Shown: one piece after another, positions 10,140-18,438 of the stretch
How the letters are laid out: each line of letters starts with the position of its first letter
Position numbering within the stretch: the stretch's first letter is position 1
NCBI RefSeq assembly: GCF_022627325.1
Contig: NZ_JAETZZ010000009.1
Location: forward strand, 1 to 64,000
Reading direction: 5' to 3'
Length of the DNA stretch: 64,000 nucleotides
Source of the DNA: Pseudomonas putida
Lineage (GTDB): Bacteria > Pseudomonadota > Gammaproteobacteria > Pseudomonadales > Pseudomonadaceae
Notes under the pieces: generated by a model
The model's input: the letters and a program-made list of their open reading frames with translations, nothing else
The model's database searches: none
What the model was told of the DNA's origin: nothing
Translations under genes and position numbers: made by a program

Positions 10140-10215
10140 AGACAACTGCCCTCTCATATCGTTATTCATTAAAGGTATTTAAATTATTTTTTTAATTACC
10201 TTATAGTCACTCCAC
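10140..10215 (+). promoter_or_regulatory. AT-rich promoter region of the sulfur-scavenging operon
   Basis: Within otherwise GC-rich DNA this stretch is strikingly AT-rich (runs such as TTTAAATTATTTTTTTAATT). It lies about 120-190 bp before the dioxygenase start. Sulfur-starvation operons of Pseudomonas are commonly activated by CysB, which binds AT-rich sites. No exact CysB site or clear -35/-10 pair can be named here, so this is a location for a promoter rather than a mapped one. Confidence 0.3.
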
Positions 10216-10330
10216 TGCGTACCCGTCGACCAATCGATGCGCCGCACGACTTGAACCCACACGGGTAAACCCCCCGTGCGTTTCTGATCGTTGCGCGTCA
10301 TTGAAGTCGCGCACTGCGTGGGAGTGAAAA

Positions 10331-11230
10331 ATGTCCGCCGCCTCGAACGCCTTGCCGTCCAACCACCGCGCTCAGCCGCAAACCTTTGAAATCCGCCCGT
10401 TCTCGGGTGCCGTTGGCGCCGAGATCATCGGCCTGGACCTGGCTAAACCGGTCAACGCCGAGGACTTCAGCCTCATTCATCGCGCCCACCTCGACCACCA
10501 CGTACTGGTGCTGCGCGACCAGCGCATCAGCCCTGAACAGCAGATCGCTTTCAGCCGCCGTTTCGGGCAACTGCAGATCCATGTGCTGAAGCAGTTTCTG
10601 CTCACAGGCCACCCCGAGATACTGATCGTCTCCAACATCATCGAGAACGGCCAAAACATCGGCCTGGGCGATGCCGGCAAGTTCTGGCATTCAGACCTCT
10701 CATACAAAGCGCTCCCCAGCCTGGGGTCCATGCTGCATGCCCAAGCGTTGCCCAGCGAAGGTGGCGACACCCTGTTCGCCGACATGCACAAAGCCTGGGA
10801 CGCGGTACCTCAAGCACTGCGCAAGCAGGTCGAGGGCCGCAGCGCCGCTCACTCCTACACCGCCCGTTATGCCGAGACCAAGTTCGAAGGCAACTGGCGC
10901 CCGACCCTTAGCGCCGAGCAGCTTGCACAGGTGCAGGAAGTGGTCCATCCGGTGGTGCGTACCCATCCGGAAAACGGCCGCAAGGCCCTGTTCGTCAGCG
11001 AAGGGTTCACTACCCGGATCATCGGCCTGCCCGATGATGAAAGCCGCGATGTGCTGCAGCAGCTTTATGCCCTGAGCGTGCTCGAACAGAACATCTACCG
11101 CCACCAGTGGCAGCCACACGACCTGGTGTTCTGGGACAACCGCTCGCTGATCCACCTTGCCACAGGCTGCCCGTCCCACCTGCGGCGCAAGCTTTTCCGC
11201 ACCACCATCCAGGGCGATGCCCCGTTCTGA
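10331..11230 (+). CDS. TauD/TfdA-family alpha-ketoglutarate-dependent dioxygenase
   Basis: This is a 299-residue non-heme iron(II) dioxygenase of the TauD/TfdA/AtsK family, which oxidises a substrate carbon using oxygen and 2-oxoglutarate. For sulfonates or alkyl sulfate esters this frees the sulfur. The facial triad is visible: His120 and Asp122 in FWHSDLSY and His275 in SLIHLATG, with the 2-oxoglutarate-binding Arg near 290 (RKLFRTTI). Length matches the family (280-300). It is followed after 17 bp by a binding protein, an ATPase and a permease, as in taurine and sulfate-ester clusters. The substrate cannot be read from sequence: taurine, other sulfonates and alkyl sulfates are all possible. 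Confidence 0.88.
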   Translation: MSAASNALPSNHRAQPQTFEIRPFSGAVGAEIIGLDLAKPVNAEDFSLIHRAHLDHHVLVLRDQRISPEQQIAFSRRFGQLQIHVLKQFLLTGHPEILIVSNIIENGQNIGLGDAGKFWHSDLSYKALPSLGSMLHAQALPSEGGDTLFADMHKAWDAVPQALRKQVEGRSAAHSYTARYAETKFEGNWRPTLSAEQLAQVQEVVHPVVRTHPENGRKALFVSEGFTTRIIGLPDDESRDVLQQLYALSVLEQNIYRHQWQPHDLVFWDNRSLIHLATGCPSHLRRKLFRTTIQGDAPF

Positions 11231-11247
11231 CGACTGAGGAAACCATC

Positions 11248-12267
11248 ATGCGCAAATCCATCAGCCGCCTGGCGGCAAGTATCAGCCTGGGCGCAAGCCT
11301 GGTCGTGGGCAGCCTTGCGGCCCCCACCCTGGCCCATGCCGAAGGCAAGATCCGCATCGCCGAGCAGTTCGGCATCGTCTATCTGCTGCTCAATGTGGTG
11401 CGTGACCAACAACTGATTGAAAAGCACGGCAAGGAGCAGGGCATCGACATCGACGTCGACTGGGCCCAGCTATCCGGGGGGGCTGCGATCAACGACGCGC
11501 TGTTGTCCGGCTCGGTGGACATCGCCGGTGCCGGCGTTGGGCCGTTGCTGACCGTATGGGACCGCACCAAAGGCCGGCAGAACGTCAAGGCAGTGGCCTC
11601 GCTGGGCAATTTCCCGTACTACCTGGTCAGCAGCAACCCGAACGTGAAGACCATCGCCGACCTATCCGACAAGGACCGCATTGCCGTGCCGGCCGTGGGC
11701 GTGTCGGTACAATCACGCTTGCTGCAGTACGCCGCTGCCCAGCAGTGGGGCGACACGCAATACAACCGCCTCGACAAGTACACCCTGGCCGTACCGCACC
11801 CAGATGCCACCGCCGCGTTGCTCGCTGGCGGCACCGAGCTCAACGGGCACTTCTCCAACCCGCCGTTCCAGGACCAGGTATTGGCCAACAAGGACGTGCA
11901 CGTGGTGCTCAACAGCTATGACCTGCTCGGCCCCAACTCGCCGACCTTGCTGTTTGCCACCGAGAAATTCCGCAACGACAACCCCAAGACTTACCAGGCA
12001 TTCGTCGATGCCCTGGCCGAGGCTGCGGACTTTGCCCAGAAGGACAAAGCGGCGGCTGCCGACACCTATATCCGCGTCACCAAGGCCAAGATTGACCGCG
12101 ATGTACTGATCAAGCTGATCGACAACCCCCAGTACGAGTTCACGGTAACCCCGAAGAACACCTACAAGCTGGCCGAGTTTCTCTACCGGGTGGGCGCCAT
12201 CAAGCACAAGCCAGAGTCGTGGAGGGACTACTTCTTCCAGGATGAACGCCCACTGCAGGGGAGCTGA
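11248..12267 (+). CDS. ABC transporter periplasmic substrate-binding protein (sulfonate/nitrate type)
   Basis: A 339-residue exported binding protein of the SsuA/TauA/NMT1-like class. It starts at ATG 11248 (GAGGA about 8 bases upstream); an earlier in-frame start inside the dioxygenase gene is not credible. The N-terminus is a clear Sec signal with likely cleavage after THE motif AHA at residue 31. The mature part begins KIRIAEQFGIVYLLL and contains the ligand-cleft motifs typical of the family, such as DIAGAGVGPLL. It lies between the dioxygenase and the ATPase gene, 6 bp before the latter. It probably captures an organosulfur compound; the ligand is unknown. Confidence 0.87.
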   Translation: MRKSISRLAASISLGASLVVGSLAAPTLAHAEGKIRIAEQFGIVYLLLNVVRDQQLIEKHGKEQGIDIDVDWAQLSGGAAINDALLSGSVDIAGAGVGPLLTVWDRTKGRQNVKAVASLGNFPYYLVSSNPNVKTIADLSDKDRIAVPAVGVSVQSRLLQYAAAQQWGDTQYNRLDKYTLAVPHPDATAALLAGGTELNGHFSNPPFQDQVLANKDVHVVLNSYDLLGPNSPTLLFATEKFRNDNPKTYQAFVDALAEAADFAQKDKAAAADTYIRVTKAKIDRDVLIKLIDNPQYEFTVTPKNTYKLAEFLYRVGAIKHKPESWRDYFFQDERPLQGS

Positions 12268-12273
12268 CCGACC

Positions 12274-13137
12274 ATGACCGCCCCATTGCCAGGCCACACG
12301 GCCAGCAACCTTAGCCGTGTGGCCACACCGCCCTTGCTCAAGGTGGATAACCTGAGCCTCGAATACCGTACTGCGCAGCGCGTGGTGCGGGCCACCCATC
12401 AGGTCAGCTTCGAAGTCGACCGTGCCGACCGCTTTGTCTTGCTGGGCCCCTCGGGGTGTGGCAAGTCCACATTGCTCAAGGCCGTGGCCGGGTTCATCAG
12501 CCCGCAACACGGGCAGATCCTGCTGCAGGGCCAGCCGGTCAACGGCCCTGGCCCCGATCGCATCGTGGTGTTCCAAGAGTTCGACCAGCTGCCGCCGTGG
12601 AAGACGGTAAAGCAGAACGTCATGTTCCCGCTGCTCGTTTCCGGCCAGCTCAAGCGAGCCGAGGCCGAAGAGCGCGCGTTGCATTACCTCGACAAGGTTG
12701 GCCTGGCGGCGTTTGCCGACGCTTATCCGCATACCCTGTCGGGCGGCATGAAAGCGCGCGTGGCAATTGCCCGTGCACTGGCCACGCAACCGAAGGTCCT
12801 GTTGATGGACGAACCGTTCGCCGCGCTCGATGCGCTGACCCGGCGCAAGATGCAGGAAGAGCTGCTGCTGCTGTGGGAGGAAGTGCGCTTCACCCTGTTG
12901 TTCGTCACCCATTCCATCGAAGAGGCGCTGGTAGTGGGCAACCGCATTCTGTTGCTGTCACCTCATCCGGGGCGGGTGCGGGCCGAGGTGCACAGCCATC
13001 AGTATGATCTCGGCAGCCTCGGCGCCAGTGACTTCCAGGCCAGCGCCCGGCGCATCCATCGGCTGTTGTTCGACGAGGCCGATGCCCCCGGGCCGGCCGA
13101 GGAGCTGGGTTTCAACGACATCCGCATCGCCTACTGA
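12274..13137 (+). CDS. ABC transporter ATP-binding protein (SsuB/TauB-like)
   Basis: A 287-residue ATPase that energises the importer formed with the flanking binding protein and permease. Walker A GPSGCGKST lies near residues 58-66, the signature LSGGMKAR near 155, and Walker B VLLMDEPF near 175-183. The Q-loop region reads VVFQEFDQLPPWKTV, the form typical of nitrate/sulfonate/taurine ATPases. About 20 N-terminal residues precede the canonical domain. Gene spacing is 6 bp upstream and 14 bp downstream, so this is one transcription unit. Confidence 0.9.
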   Translation: MTAPLPGHTASNLSRVATPPLLKVDNLSLEYRTAQRVVRATHQVSFEVDRADRFVLLGPSGCGKSTLLKAVAGFISPQHGQILLQGQPVNGPGPDRIVVFQEFDQLPPWKTVKQNVMFPLLVSGQLKRAEAEERALHYLDKVGLAAFADAYPHTLSGGMKARVAIARALATQPKVLLMDEPFAALDALTRRKMQEELLLLWEEVRFTLLFVTHSIEEALVVGNRILLLSPHPGRVRAEVHSHQYDLGSLGASDFQASARRIHRLLFDEADAPGPAEELGFNDIRIAY

Positions 13138-13151
13138 CAGGAGCTTGAGCC

Positions 13152-14015
13152 ATGACCACTACACCTGTACGACAGGAATACGAGGTGCAGCTCGAGCCGC
13201 TGCTCAGTGTGCCTCTGGAACGCAACCTGCCGCTGGCGCAACGCTTGTGGCAGCACGGCTGGTTACGCAAGGCGGTGATCCTGGTGGTGATCGCAGCATT
13301 GTGGGAGGCCATTGCCCGCTACCAAGGCAACGACCTGCTGCTGCCGAGCTTCTTGCAGACTGCCGCAGCGCTGTGGGGCGGCCTGCTCAGCGGTGAGCTG
13401 CCGGCCAAAGTCGGCGTGTCGCTGGTGATCCTGCTCAAGGGGTACGTGCTGGGTATCGTGCTGGCGTTCGGCCTTACCAGCCTGGCGGTATCCACCCAGT
13501 TGGGCCGTGACTTGCTCGGTACCTTGACCTCAATGTTCAACCCGTTGCCGGCGATTGCCCTGCTGCCTCTGGCTTTGCTGTGGTTTGGCCTGGGCGACAA
13601 CAGCCTGATTTTCGTGCTGGTGCATTCAGTGCTCTGGGCGCTGGCGCTCAATACCTACGCGGGCTTTCTGGGGGTGTCGGAGACGTTGCGCATGGCGGGG
13701 CGCAACTATGGCCTAAAGGGGCTACGGTTGGTGCTGCACATCTTGGTGCCCGCGGCACTGCCGTCGATCCTGTCGGGGCTGAAGATCGGCTGGGCCTTTG
13801 CCTGGCGCACGTTGATCGCCGCCGAGCTGGTGTTCGGTGCCAGCAGCGGCAAGGGCGGGCTGGGCTGGTACATCTTCCAGAACCGCAACGAGCTGTATAC
13901 CGACAAGGTTTTTGCCGGGTTGGCGGTGGTGATCCTGATCGGGCTACTGGTCGAAGGGCTGGTATTCAATACGCTGGAACGGGCGACCGTGCGGCGCTGG
14001 GGGATGCAGCGCTGA
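13152..14015 (+). CDS. ABC transporter permease (SsuC/TauC-like)
   Basis: A 287-residue inner-membrane permease with about six hydrophobic segments and the cytoplasmic coupling loop near residues 185-205 (GLKGLRLVLHILVPAALPSI). It has a hydrophilic N-terminal extension of about 35 residues. It completes the dioxygenase-binding protein-ATPase-permease set; a GGAG ribosome site precedes ATG 13152. The gene ends 13 bp before the convergent regulator. By analogy with SsuC, TauC and AtsB it forms the channel for an organosulfur substrate. Confidence 0.88.
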   Translation: MTTTPVRQEYEVQLEPLLSVPLERNLPLAQRLWQHGWLRKAVILVVIAALWEAIARYQGNDLLLPSFLQTAAALWGGLLSGELPAKVGVSLVILLKGYVLGIVLAFGLTSLAVSTQLGRDLLGTLTSMFNPLPAIALLPLALLWFGLGDNSLIFVLVHSVLWALALNTYAGFLGVSETLRMAGRNYGLKGLRLVLHILVPAALPSILSGLKIGWAFAWRTLIAAELVFGASSGKGGLGWYIFQNRNELYTDKVFAGLAVVILIGLLVEGLVFNTLERATVRRWGMQR

Positions 14016-14028
14016 TCTGCAGTGGCCC

Positions 14029-14586
14029 CTAATTCTGGTACTGCGCAGCCGCCTTGCTCAGGGTCTGGGCAATCTCACTGCGCAGTTCATCCGGCTGTTC
14101 GACCTTCACGGCGTCCCCTTGGCTCAACACCCACCAGCGTAGCGCCCAGCCATCTTCCATCGTCGCCTGCAGCCGATGCCCATGCTCCAGGGCAGTCAGC
14201 TGCATGTCTGCACTCAACGGCTGATCGCGCAACTGCCGCGCCACCCTGTCGTTGACCCAGGCTTGCAGCACCAGCCCATCACCTTGCGCCGGTTGTAGCG
14301 CCTCACCGCGCAAGTAGCCCTGCAGGTCAAAATTCCCGCGCAGCTCCCCCGCGGCGTTGACCGACCAGTGCCAGCCGAACGGAATGCTCTTGTCATTGCG
14401 CTCCAGCGGGAAGATCAACGACAGCTCGTTGAGGTCGCGTTCAACCGTGCGTTTGCTGACGCTGAAACCCACATCGCGCAGGCGCCACACCAGTTCTGCG
14501 CTGGTAATGCCCGGGGAACGGCTGGGTAGCTGGCGCAACAGCGCCCACTGACGGCTGAGGGTGGAGCGGGTGGTGGCGAACGGCAA
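14029..14586 (-). CDS. Short HTH transcriptional regulator, WYL-family-like
   Basis: A 185-residue protein. Residues 1-65 form a winged helix-turn-helix of the DeoR/HTH_11 kind (AELVWRLRDVGFSVSKRTVE, DLNELSLI). The C-terminal half (about 95-185) resembles the WCX extension of WYL regulators (GLVLQAWVNDRVARQL, LQATMEDGWALRWWVLSQG). The central WYL ligand-sensing domain seen in the usual proteins of about 300 residues appears to be missing or reduced to a remnant. It is convergent with the permease gene, 13 bp apart, so it need not control that operon. Target unknown. Confidence 0.72.
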   Translation of the reverse strand: MPFATTRSTLSRQWALLRQLPSRSPGITSAELVWRLRDVGFSVSKRTVERDLNELSLIFPLERNDKSIPFGWHWSVNAAGELRGNFDLQGYLRGEALQPAQGDGLVLQAWVNDRVARQLRDQPLSADMQLTALEHGHRLQATMEDGWALRWWVLSQGDAVKVEQPDELRSEIAQTLSKAAAQYQN

Positions 14587-14792
14587 AAGGTAACGTCCTT
14601 GTCTAGGCTTGCCGCATCAGGATGGCGGCATTAGCGGGTCATGGCAATTAGCCACGATCCGATCAGATCAAGCAGCCGCCAATTGGTTGCCTGGCGTCGA
14701 ATCGTTCGCGACAGGTTTTGACGTGACGTCGCGCAGAATCACGCCTCATCACAGCCGCAGTAAGGCCTGTGGGTCGTTCAATGAGGATGAAC

Positions 14793-15590
14793 ATGTCAGC
14801 TGTCAGCAATATCCACTCGCTGCTCGCCCGTCTTCTGCCTGAGCAGGTCATTCCCGCGCCGACCCCCGCTGGCAGGCGACAGCGGCTGTTCGCCGGGGTG
14901 GGGTTGCCCAGCCAGCGGGCGCTGCTGGTCAACCGTCTGGACGAAGCGGCGGACCTGCAAGCGGTGTATGCCGACCTGCGCCATCAAGCGCTGGCTGGCC
15001 ATGTGGCGGCGCTCAATGACCTGGGTTGGGTCTGGCTCAATGGCAAGTACTGGCGTGCCGACACCGTGCTGGCCGGGCACCTGCTGCGCATGGCGGCCAT
15101 GCAAGGCAATGCCGCCGCCTGGTTCAACCTGGGGCAGCAACACTACTTCGGCAAGGGTGTGGAGGTTTCTTACGCCCAGGCCGCAGAGTGTTATCGCCAT
15201 GCTTTTGACCGTGGCCTGCTGCATGCCGCAGCCGCACTCGGCGATTTGTACGAAGAAGAAGTCTGCGATGCGCAACTGGGCTGGCAGGTCGATCTTGCGC
15301 AGGCTTACCAATGGTTTCTTCGTGGCGCCGAACGGGGCGAGGTGCGTTGCCGCTTCGAGGTGGGCTACCGCTTGTTGCATGGCTTGAGTGTGCAGGCCGA
15401 TATCAAGGCCGGGCTGTATTGGCTGGAGCTGGCGGCGGCGACCGGGGTCATGCAGGCGGCCGAGGAGCTGGCCGTGCATTTCAGCCGTAGCGATGCGGCG
15501 CGCTATCTGGATTGGCGGGATCGGGCCGTGCAGATGGGCAGTACGCTGGCATTGGCGATGAAGTTGGAGGACCAGGTACAGCCTCGATGA
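14793..15590 (+). CDS. Sel1-repeat (TPR-like) protein
   Basis: A 265-residue protein built largely of Sel1-like helical repeats; recognisable units include AWFNLGQQHYFGKGVEVSYA and a further unit with AYQWFLRGAERGEVRCRFEV. The ATG at 14793 is preceded by GAGGA with a 5-base gap, which favours it over an in-frame ATG 24 bases upstream. No signal peptide is evident. Sel1 repeats mediate protein-protein contacts, so a scaffold role is likely, but the partner is unknown. Confidence 0.75.
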   Translation: MSAVSNIHSLLARLLPEQVIPAPTPAGRRQRLFAGVGLPSQRALLVNRLDEAADLQAVYADLRHQALAGHVAALNDLGWVWLNGKYWRADTVLAGHLLRMAAMQGNAAAWFNLGQQHYFGKGVEVSYAQAAECYRHAFDRGLLHAAAALGDLYEEEVCDAQLGWQVDLAQAYQWFLRGAERGEVRCRFEVGYRLLHGLSVQADIKAGLYWLELAAATGVMQAAEELAVHFSRSDAARYLDWRDRAVQMGSTLALAMKLEDQVQPR

Positions 15591-15624
15591 ACAACAATTC
15601 ATGTACACCCCCCGTCGCCCGCGG

Positions 15625-15672
15625 TTGACGACAGGGGGAGGGCCAGGCGTATATTGATAGTTAGCAAACTAT
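15625..15672 (+). promoter_or_regulatory. Promoter and probable MarR operator of the efflux operon
   Basis: TTGACG (15625-15630) and TATATT (15650-15655) form a plausible sigma-70 promoter with a long 19-bp spacer. Immediately after it lies the inverted repeat ATAGTTAGCAAACTAT (15657-15672; ATAGTT and AACTAT around AGCA), about 20 bp before the MarR start codon. A palindrome overlapping the transcription start of an autoregulated MarR operon is the usual arrangement; binding is inferred. Confidence 0.5.
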
Positions 15673-15692
15673 GAATATCCCTGGTTCTTTAC

Positions 15693-16145
15693 ATGACGCT
15701 TGATTCACTGCGCCTGCAAGTCAGCACTGGCATGATCGTTTCCGCCCGCCATTGGCGGCGCATCTGCCATACGGCGCTGACCAGTTACGGCATTTCCGAA
15801 GCCTGCGCCGCACCCTTGCTGATGATCGTGCGCCTGGGCGATGGAGTGCACCAGGTAGCCGTGGCTCAGGCCGCGGGCCTGGAAAGCCCGTCGCTCGTGC
15901 GCCTGCTTGACCAGCTGTGCAAGGCCGGCCTGGTATGCCGTAGCGAGGATCCGCTGGACCGCCGTGCCAAGGCCCTGAGCCTGACCGGCGAGGGCCGGGC
16001 TTTGGCCGAAGCCATCGAAGCTGAGCTGGTGCGAGTCCGCCACGAAGTGCTGCAGGGCATCGATGAAGCTGACCTGCATGCCACCTTGCGCGTGCTTCGT
16101 GCCTTCGAGGCGGCAGGCCTTGGCAGCACTGGCGGGGTGGCATGA
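15693..16145 (+). CDS. MarR-family transcriptional regulator of the efflux operon
   Basis: A 150-residue MarR regulator. The winged helix spans about 55-110 with recognition-helix region AAGLESPSLVRLLDQLCKAG followed by the wing DRRAKALSLTGEG. MarR dimers usually repress efflux genes and release DNA on binding phenolic ligands. It overlaps the next gene by four bases (ATGA), so it is translationally coupled to the FUSC transporter. An inverted repeat just upstream is a likely own operator. Confidence 0.9.
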   Translation: MTLDSLRLQVSTGMIVSARHWRRICHTALTSYGISEACAAPLLMIVRLGDGVHQVAVAQAAGLESPSLVRLLDQLCKAGLVCRSEDPLDRRAKALSLTGEGRALAEAIEAELVRVRHEVLQGIDEADLHATLRVLRAFEAAGLGSTGGVA

Positions 16146-18229
16146 ACGGTTTCTTCAGTTCGCTACCGCCGGCCCGCGACTGGTTCTATGGTGTGCGTAC
16201 CTTTGCCGCGTCGATGATCGCGTTGTACATCGCACTGCTCATGCAGCTGCCACGCCCGTACTGGGCGATGGCGACGGTCTATATCGTTTCCAGCCCGTTC
16301 GTTGGGCCTACCAGCTCCAAGGCCCTGTACCGCGCCCTTGGCACGCTGCTCGGCGCTGGCGGGGCAGTCTTCCTGGTACCGCCGCTGGTGCAGTCGCCAT
16401 TGTTGCTGACCGTCGCGATCGCCCTGTGGACCGGCACATTGCTGTACCTCTCGCTGAACCTGCGCACCGCGAACAACTACATGCTGATGCTGGCAGGCTA
16501 TACGTTGCCGATGATCGCCCTGGCGGTGGTCGACAACCCGCTGGCAGTGTTCGACGTTGCGTCTTCACGTGCTCAGGAAATCTGCCTGGGGATCGTCTGC
16601 GCCGCTGTGGTCGGCGCCATTTTTTGGCCGCGACGCCTGGCGCCTGTCGTGGTCGGCTCGACCGGCACCTGGTTCACCGAGGCGATTCGTTACAGCGATA
16701 CCTACCTCGCCCGGGATATGGCTGCCGACAAAGTAGGGGGTATGCGCGGTGCCATGGTCACCACCTTCAACTCGCTGGAGTTGATGATTGGCCAGTTGGG
16801 CCATGAGGGGGCAGGCCCGCATATGGTGAAGAACGCACGCGAACTGCGTGGGCGGATGATCCACCTGTTGCCGGTCATAGACGCCCTCGACGACGCCCTG
16901 GTGGCCCTCGAAGGCCGCGCCCCTGCGCAGTTCGCCCAATTGCAGCCTGTGTTGGCCGCCGCTCGCGAATGGCTCAAGGGCACCGCCGACAGTGCCTCGG
17001 TAGCACGCTGGACCGCCCTGCACGAGCAGATCGACCGCCTGCAGCCCGGAGCCGCCGCCCTCGACCAGCGTGCTGAGCTGCTGTTGTCCAATGCACTGTA
17101 TCGCCTGACCGAGTGGGCCGACCTCTGGCAGGACTGCTGCACCTTGCAGCATGCCCTGCGCATGGATGACCCCAAGCCTTGGCGCGCAGTTTACCGCCAC
17201 TGGCGCCTGGGCCGCCTGACGCCCTTCTTCGACCGTGGCTTGATGCTGTATTCGGTAGTTTCCACCGTGCTGGCGATCATCGTCGCCTGCGGCCTGTGGA
17301 TTGGCCTGGGCTGGAACGACGGCGCCAGTGCGGTGATTCTCGCCGCCGTGTCATGCAGCTTCTTCGCCGCCATGGACGACCCCGCACCGCAGATCTACCG
17401 GTTCTTCTTCTGGACCCTGATGTCGGTCATCTTCTCCAGCCTGTACTTGTTCCTGGTGCTGCCCAACCTGCACGATTTCCCGATGCTGGTGCTGGCATTC
17501 GCCGTGCCGTTCATATGCGTCGGCACCCTGACCGTGCAGCCCCGCTTCTACCTGGGCACTTTGCTGACCATCGTCAACACCTCCACCTTCATCAGCATCC
17601 AGGGCGCCTACGACGCTGATTTCTTCACCTTCCTCAACTCCAACCTGGCAGGGCCTGCAGGGCTTCTGTTCGCGTTCATCTGGACCCTGGTGATGCGCCC
17701 CTTCGGGGTGGAACTGGCCGCCAAACGCATGACTCGCTTCGCCTGGCGGGACATCGTCGAGATGACTGCGCCGGCGACCCTGGCCGAACGTCGCCAGCTC
17801 GGCGTGCAGATGCTCGACCGCCTGATGCAGCACCTGCCGCGCCTGTCGCAGACCGGCCAGGACACTGGCGCAGCCCTGCGCGACCTGCGCGTGGGGCTGA
17901 ACCTGCTCGACCTGCTGGCCTACCTGCCGCGCGCAGGCACCCAGGCCCGCGAACGCCTGCAAACGGTGATCGAGGAAGTGGGCGGCCACTACCAGGCCTG
18001 CCTGCGCGCCGGTCAGCGCCTGCATGCCCCTGCGGCGCTGCTGCGCAACATGAAGCGGGCGCGCCTGGCGCTGAACCTGGATGAGCTGTACGAACGCGGC
18101 GATGCCCGCACGCACCTGCTGCATGCCCTGAGTGGCCTGCGCCTGGCATTGCTGCCGGGTGTCGAGGTGATGCTCGAGCCTGCCGAACAACCGCAACTGC
18201 CCCCCGGCCTCGACGGAGCGCCCCTGTGA
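16142..18229 (+). CDS. FUSC-family inner-membrane efflux transporter (AaeB/fusaric-acid-resistance type)
   Basis: A 695-residue inner-membrane protein with two clusters of hydrophobic segments (about 15-170 and 365-520) separated by a large soluble domain, the FUSC/AaeB architecture. E. coli AaeB is 655 residues and exports hydroxylated aromatic acids with AaeA. Here the partners follow immediately: DUF1656, an HlyD adaptor and an outer membrane factor, each overlapping the previous gene by four bases. It probably exports aromatic or fusaric-acid-like compounds; the exact substrate is unknown. Confidence 0.9.
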   Translation: MNGFFSSLPPARDWFYGVRTFAASMIALYIALLMQLPRPYWAMATVYIVSSPFVGPTSSKALYRALGTLLGAGGAVFLVPPLVQSPLLLTVAIALWTGTLLYLSLNLRTANNYMLMLAGYTLPMIALAVVDNPLAVFDVASSRAQEICLGIVCAAVVGAIFWPRRLAPVVVGSTGTWFTEAIRYSDTYLARDMAADKVGGMRGAMVTTFNSLELMIGQLGHEGAGPHMVKNARELRGRMIHLLPVIDALDDALVALEGRAPAQFAQLQPVLAAAREWLKGTADSASVARWTALHEQIDRLQPGAAALDQRAELLLSNALYRLTEWADLWQDCCTLQHALRMDDPKPWRAVYRHWRLGRLTPFFDRGLMLYSVVSTVLAIIVACGLWIGLGWNDGASAVILAAVSCSFFAAMDDPAPQIYRFFFWTLMSVIFSSLYLFLVLPNLHDFPMLVLAFAVPFICVGTLTVQPRFYLGTLLTIVNTSTFISIQGAYDADFFTFLNSNLAGPAGLLFAFIWTLVMRPFGVELAAKRMTRFAWRDIVEMTAPATLAERRQLGVQMLDRLMQHLPRLSQTGQDTGAALRDLRVGLNLLDLLAYLPRAGTQARERLQTVIEEVGGHYQACLRAGQRLHAPAALLRNMKRARLALNLDELYERGDARTHLLHALSGLRLALLPGVEVMLEPAEQPQLPPGLDGAPL

Positions 18230-18438
18230 TCGGTGAACTGGATATCAGCGGGGTGTTCCTGCCCACGCTGCTGGTGATGATGGTCTGCACTTACGTGCTG
18301 TTTCTGGGGGTGCACGCGGTGCTGGTGCGCCTGCACTTCTACCGCCTGGTCTGGCACCGGGCGTTGTTCAACGTTGCTCTGTATGCCGTGCTGCTTGGCG
18401 CGGTGGACCATTTTTGCCGAAGCCTGATGCTGCCATGA
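18226..18438 (+). CDS. DUF1656 small membrane protein (AaeX-like)
   Basis: A 70-residue protein starting at GTG 18226, overlapping the FUSC stop codon (GTGA). Two hydrophobic helices are visible (about 8-30 and 45-65). DUF1656 proteins such as AaeX accompany FUSC and HlyD partners in aromatic-acid efflux operons; their role is poorly understood. Coupling on both sides supports expression with the pump. Confidence 0.88.
   Translation: MIGELDISGVFLPTLLVMMVCTYVLFLGVHAVLVRLHFYRLVWHRALFNVALYAVLLGAVDHFCRSLMLP

Noticed and set aside
10155-10215. AT-rich patch considered as a replication origin or horizontally acquired segment
   Set aside because: It is only about 60 bp, lacks DnaA boxes and sits exactly where a promoter is expected.
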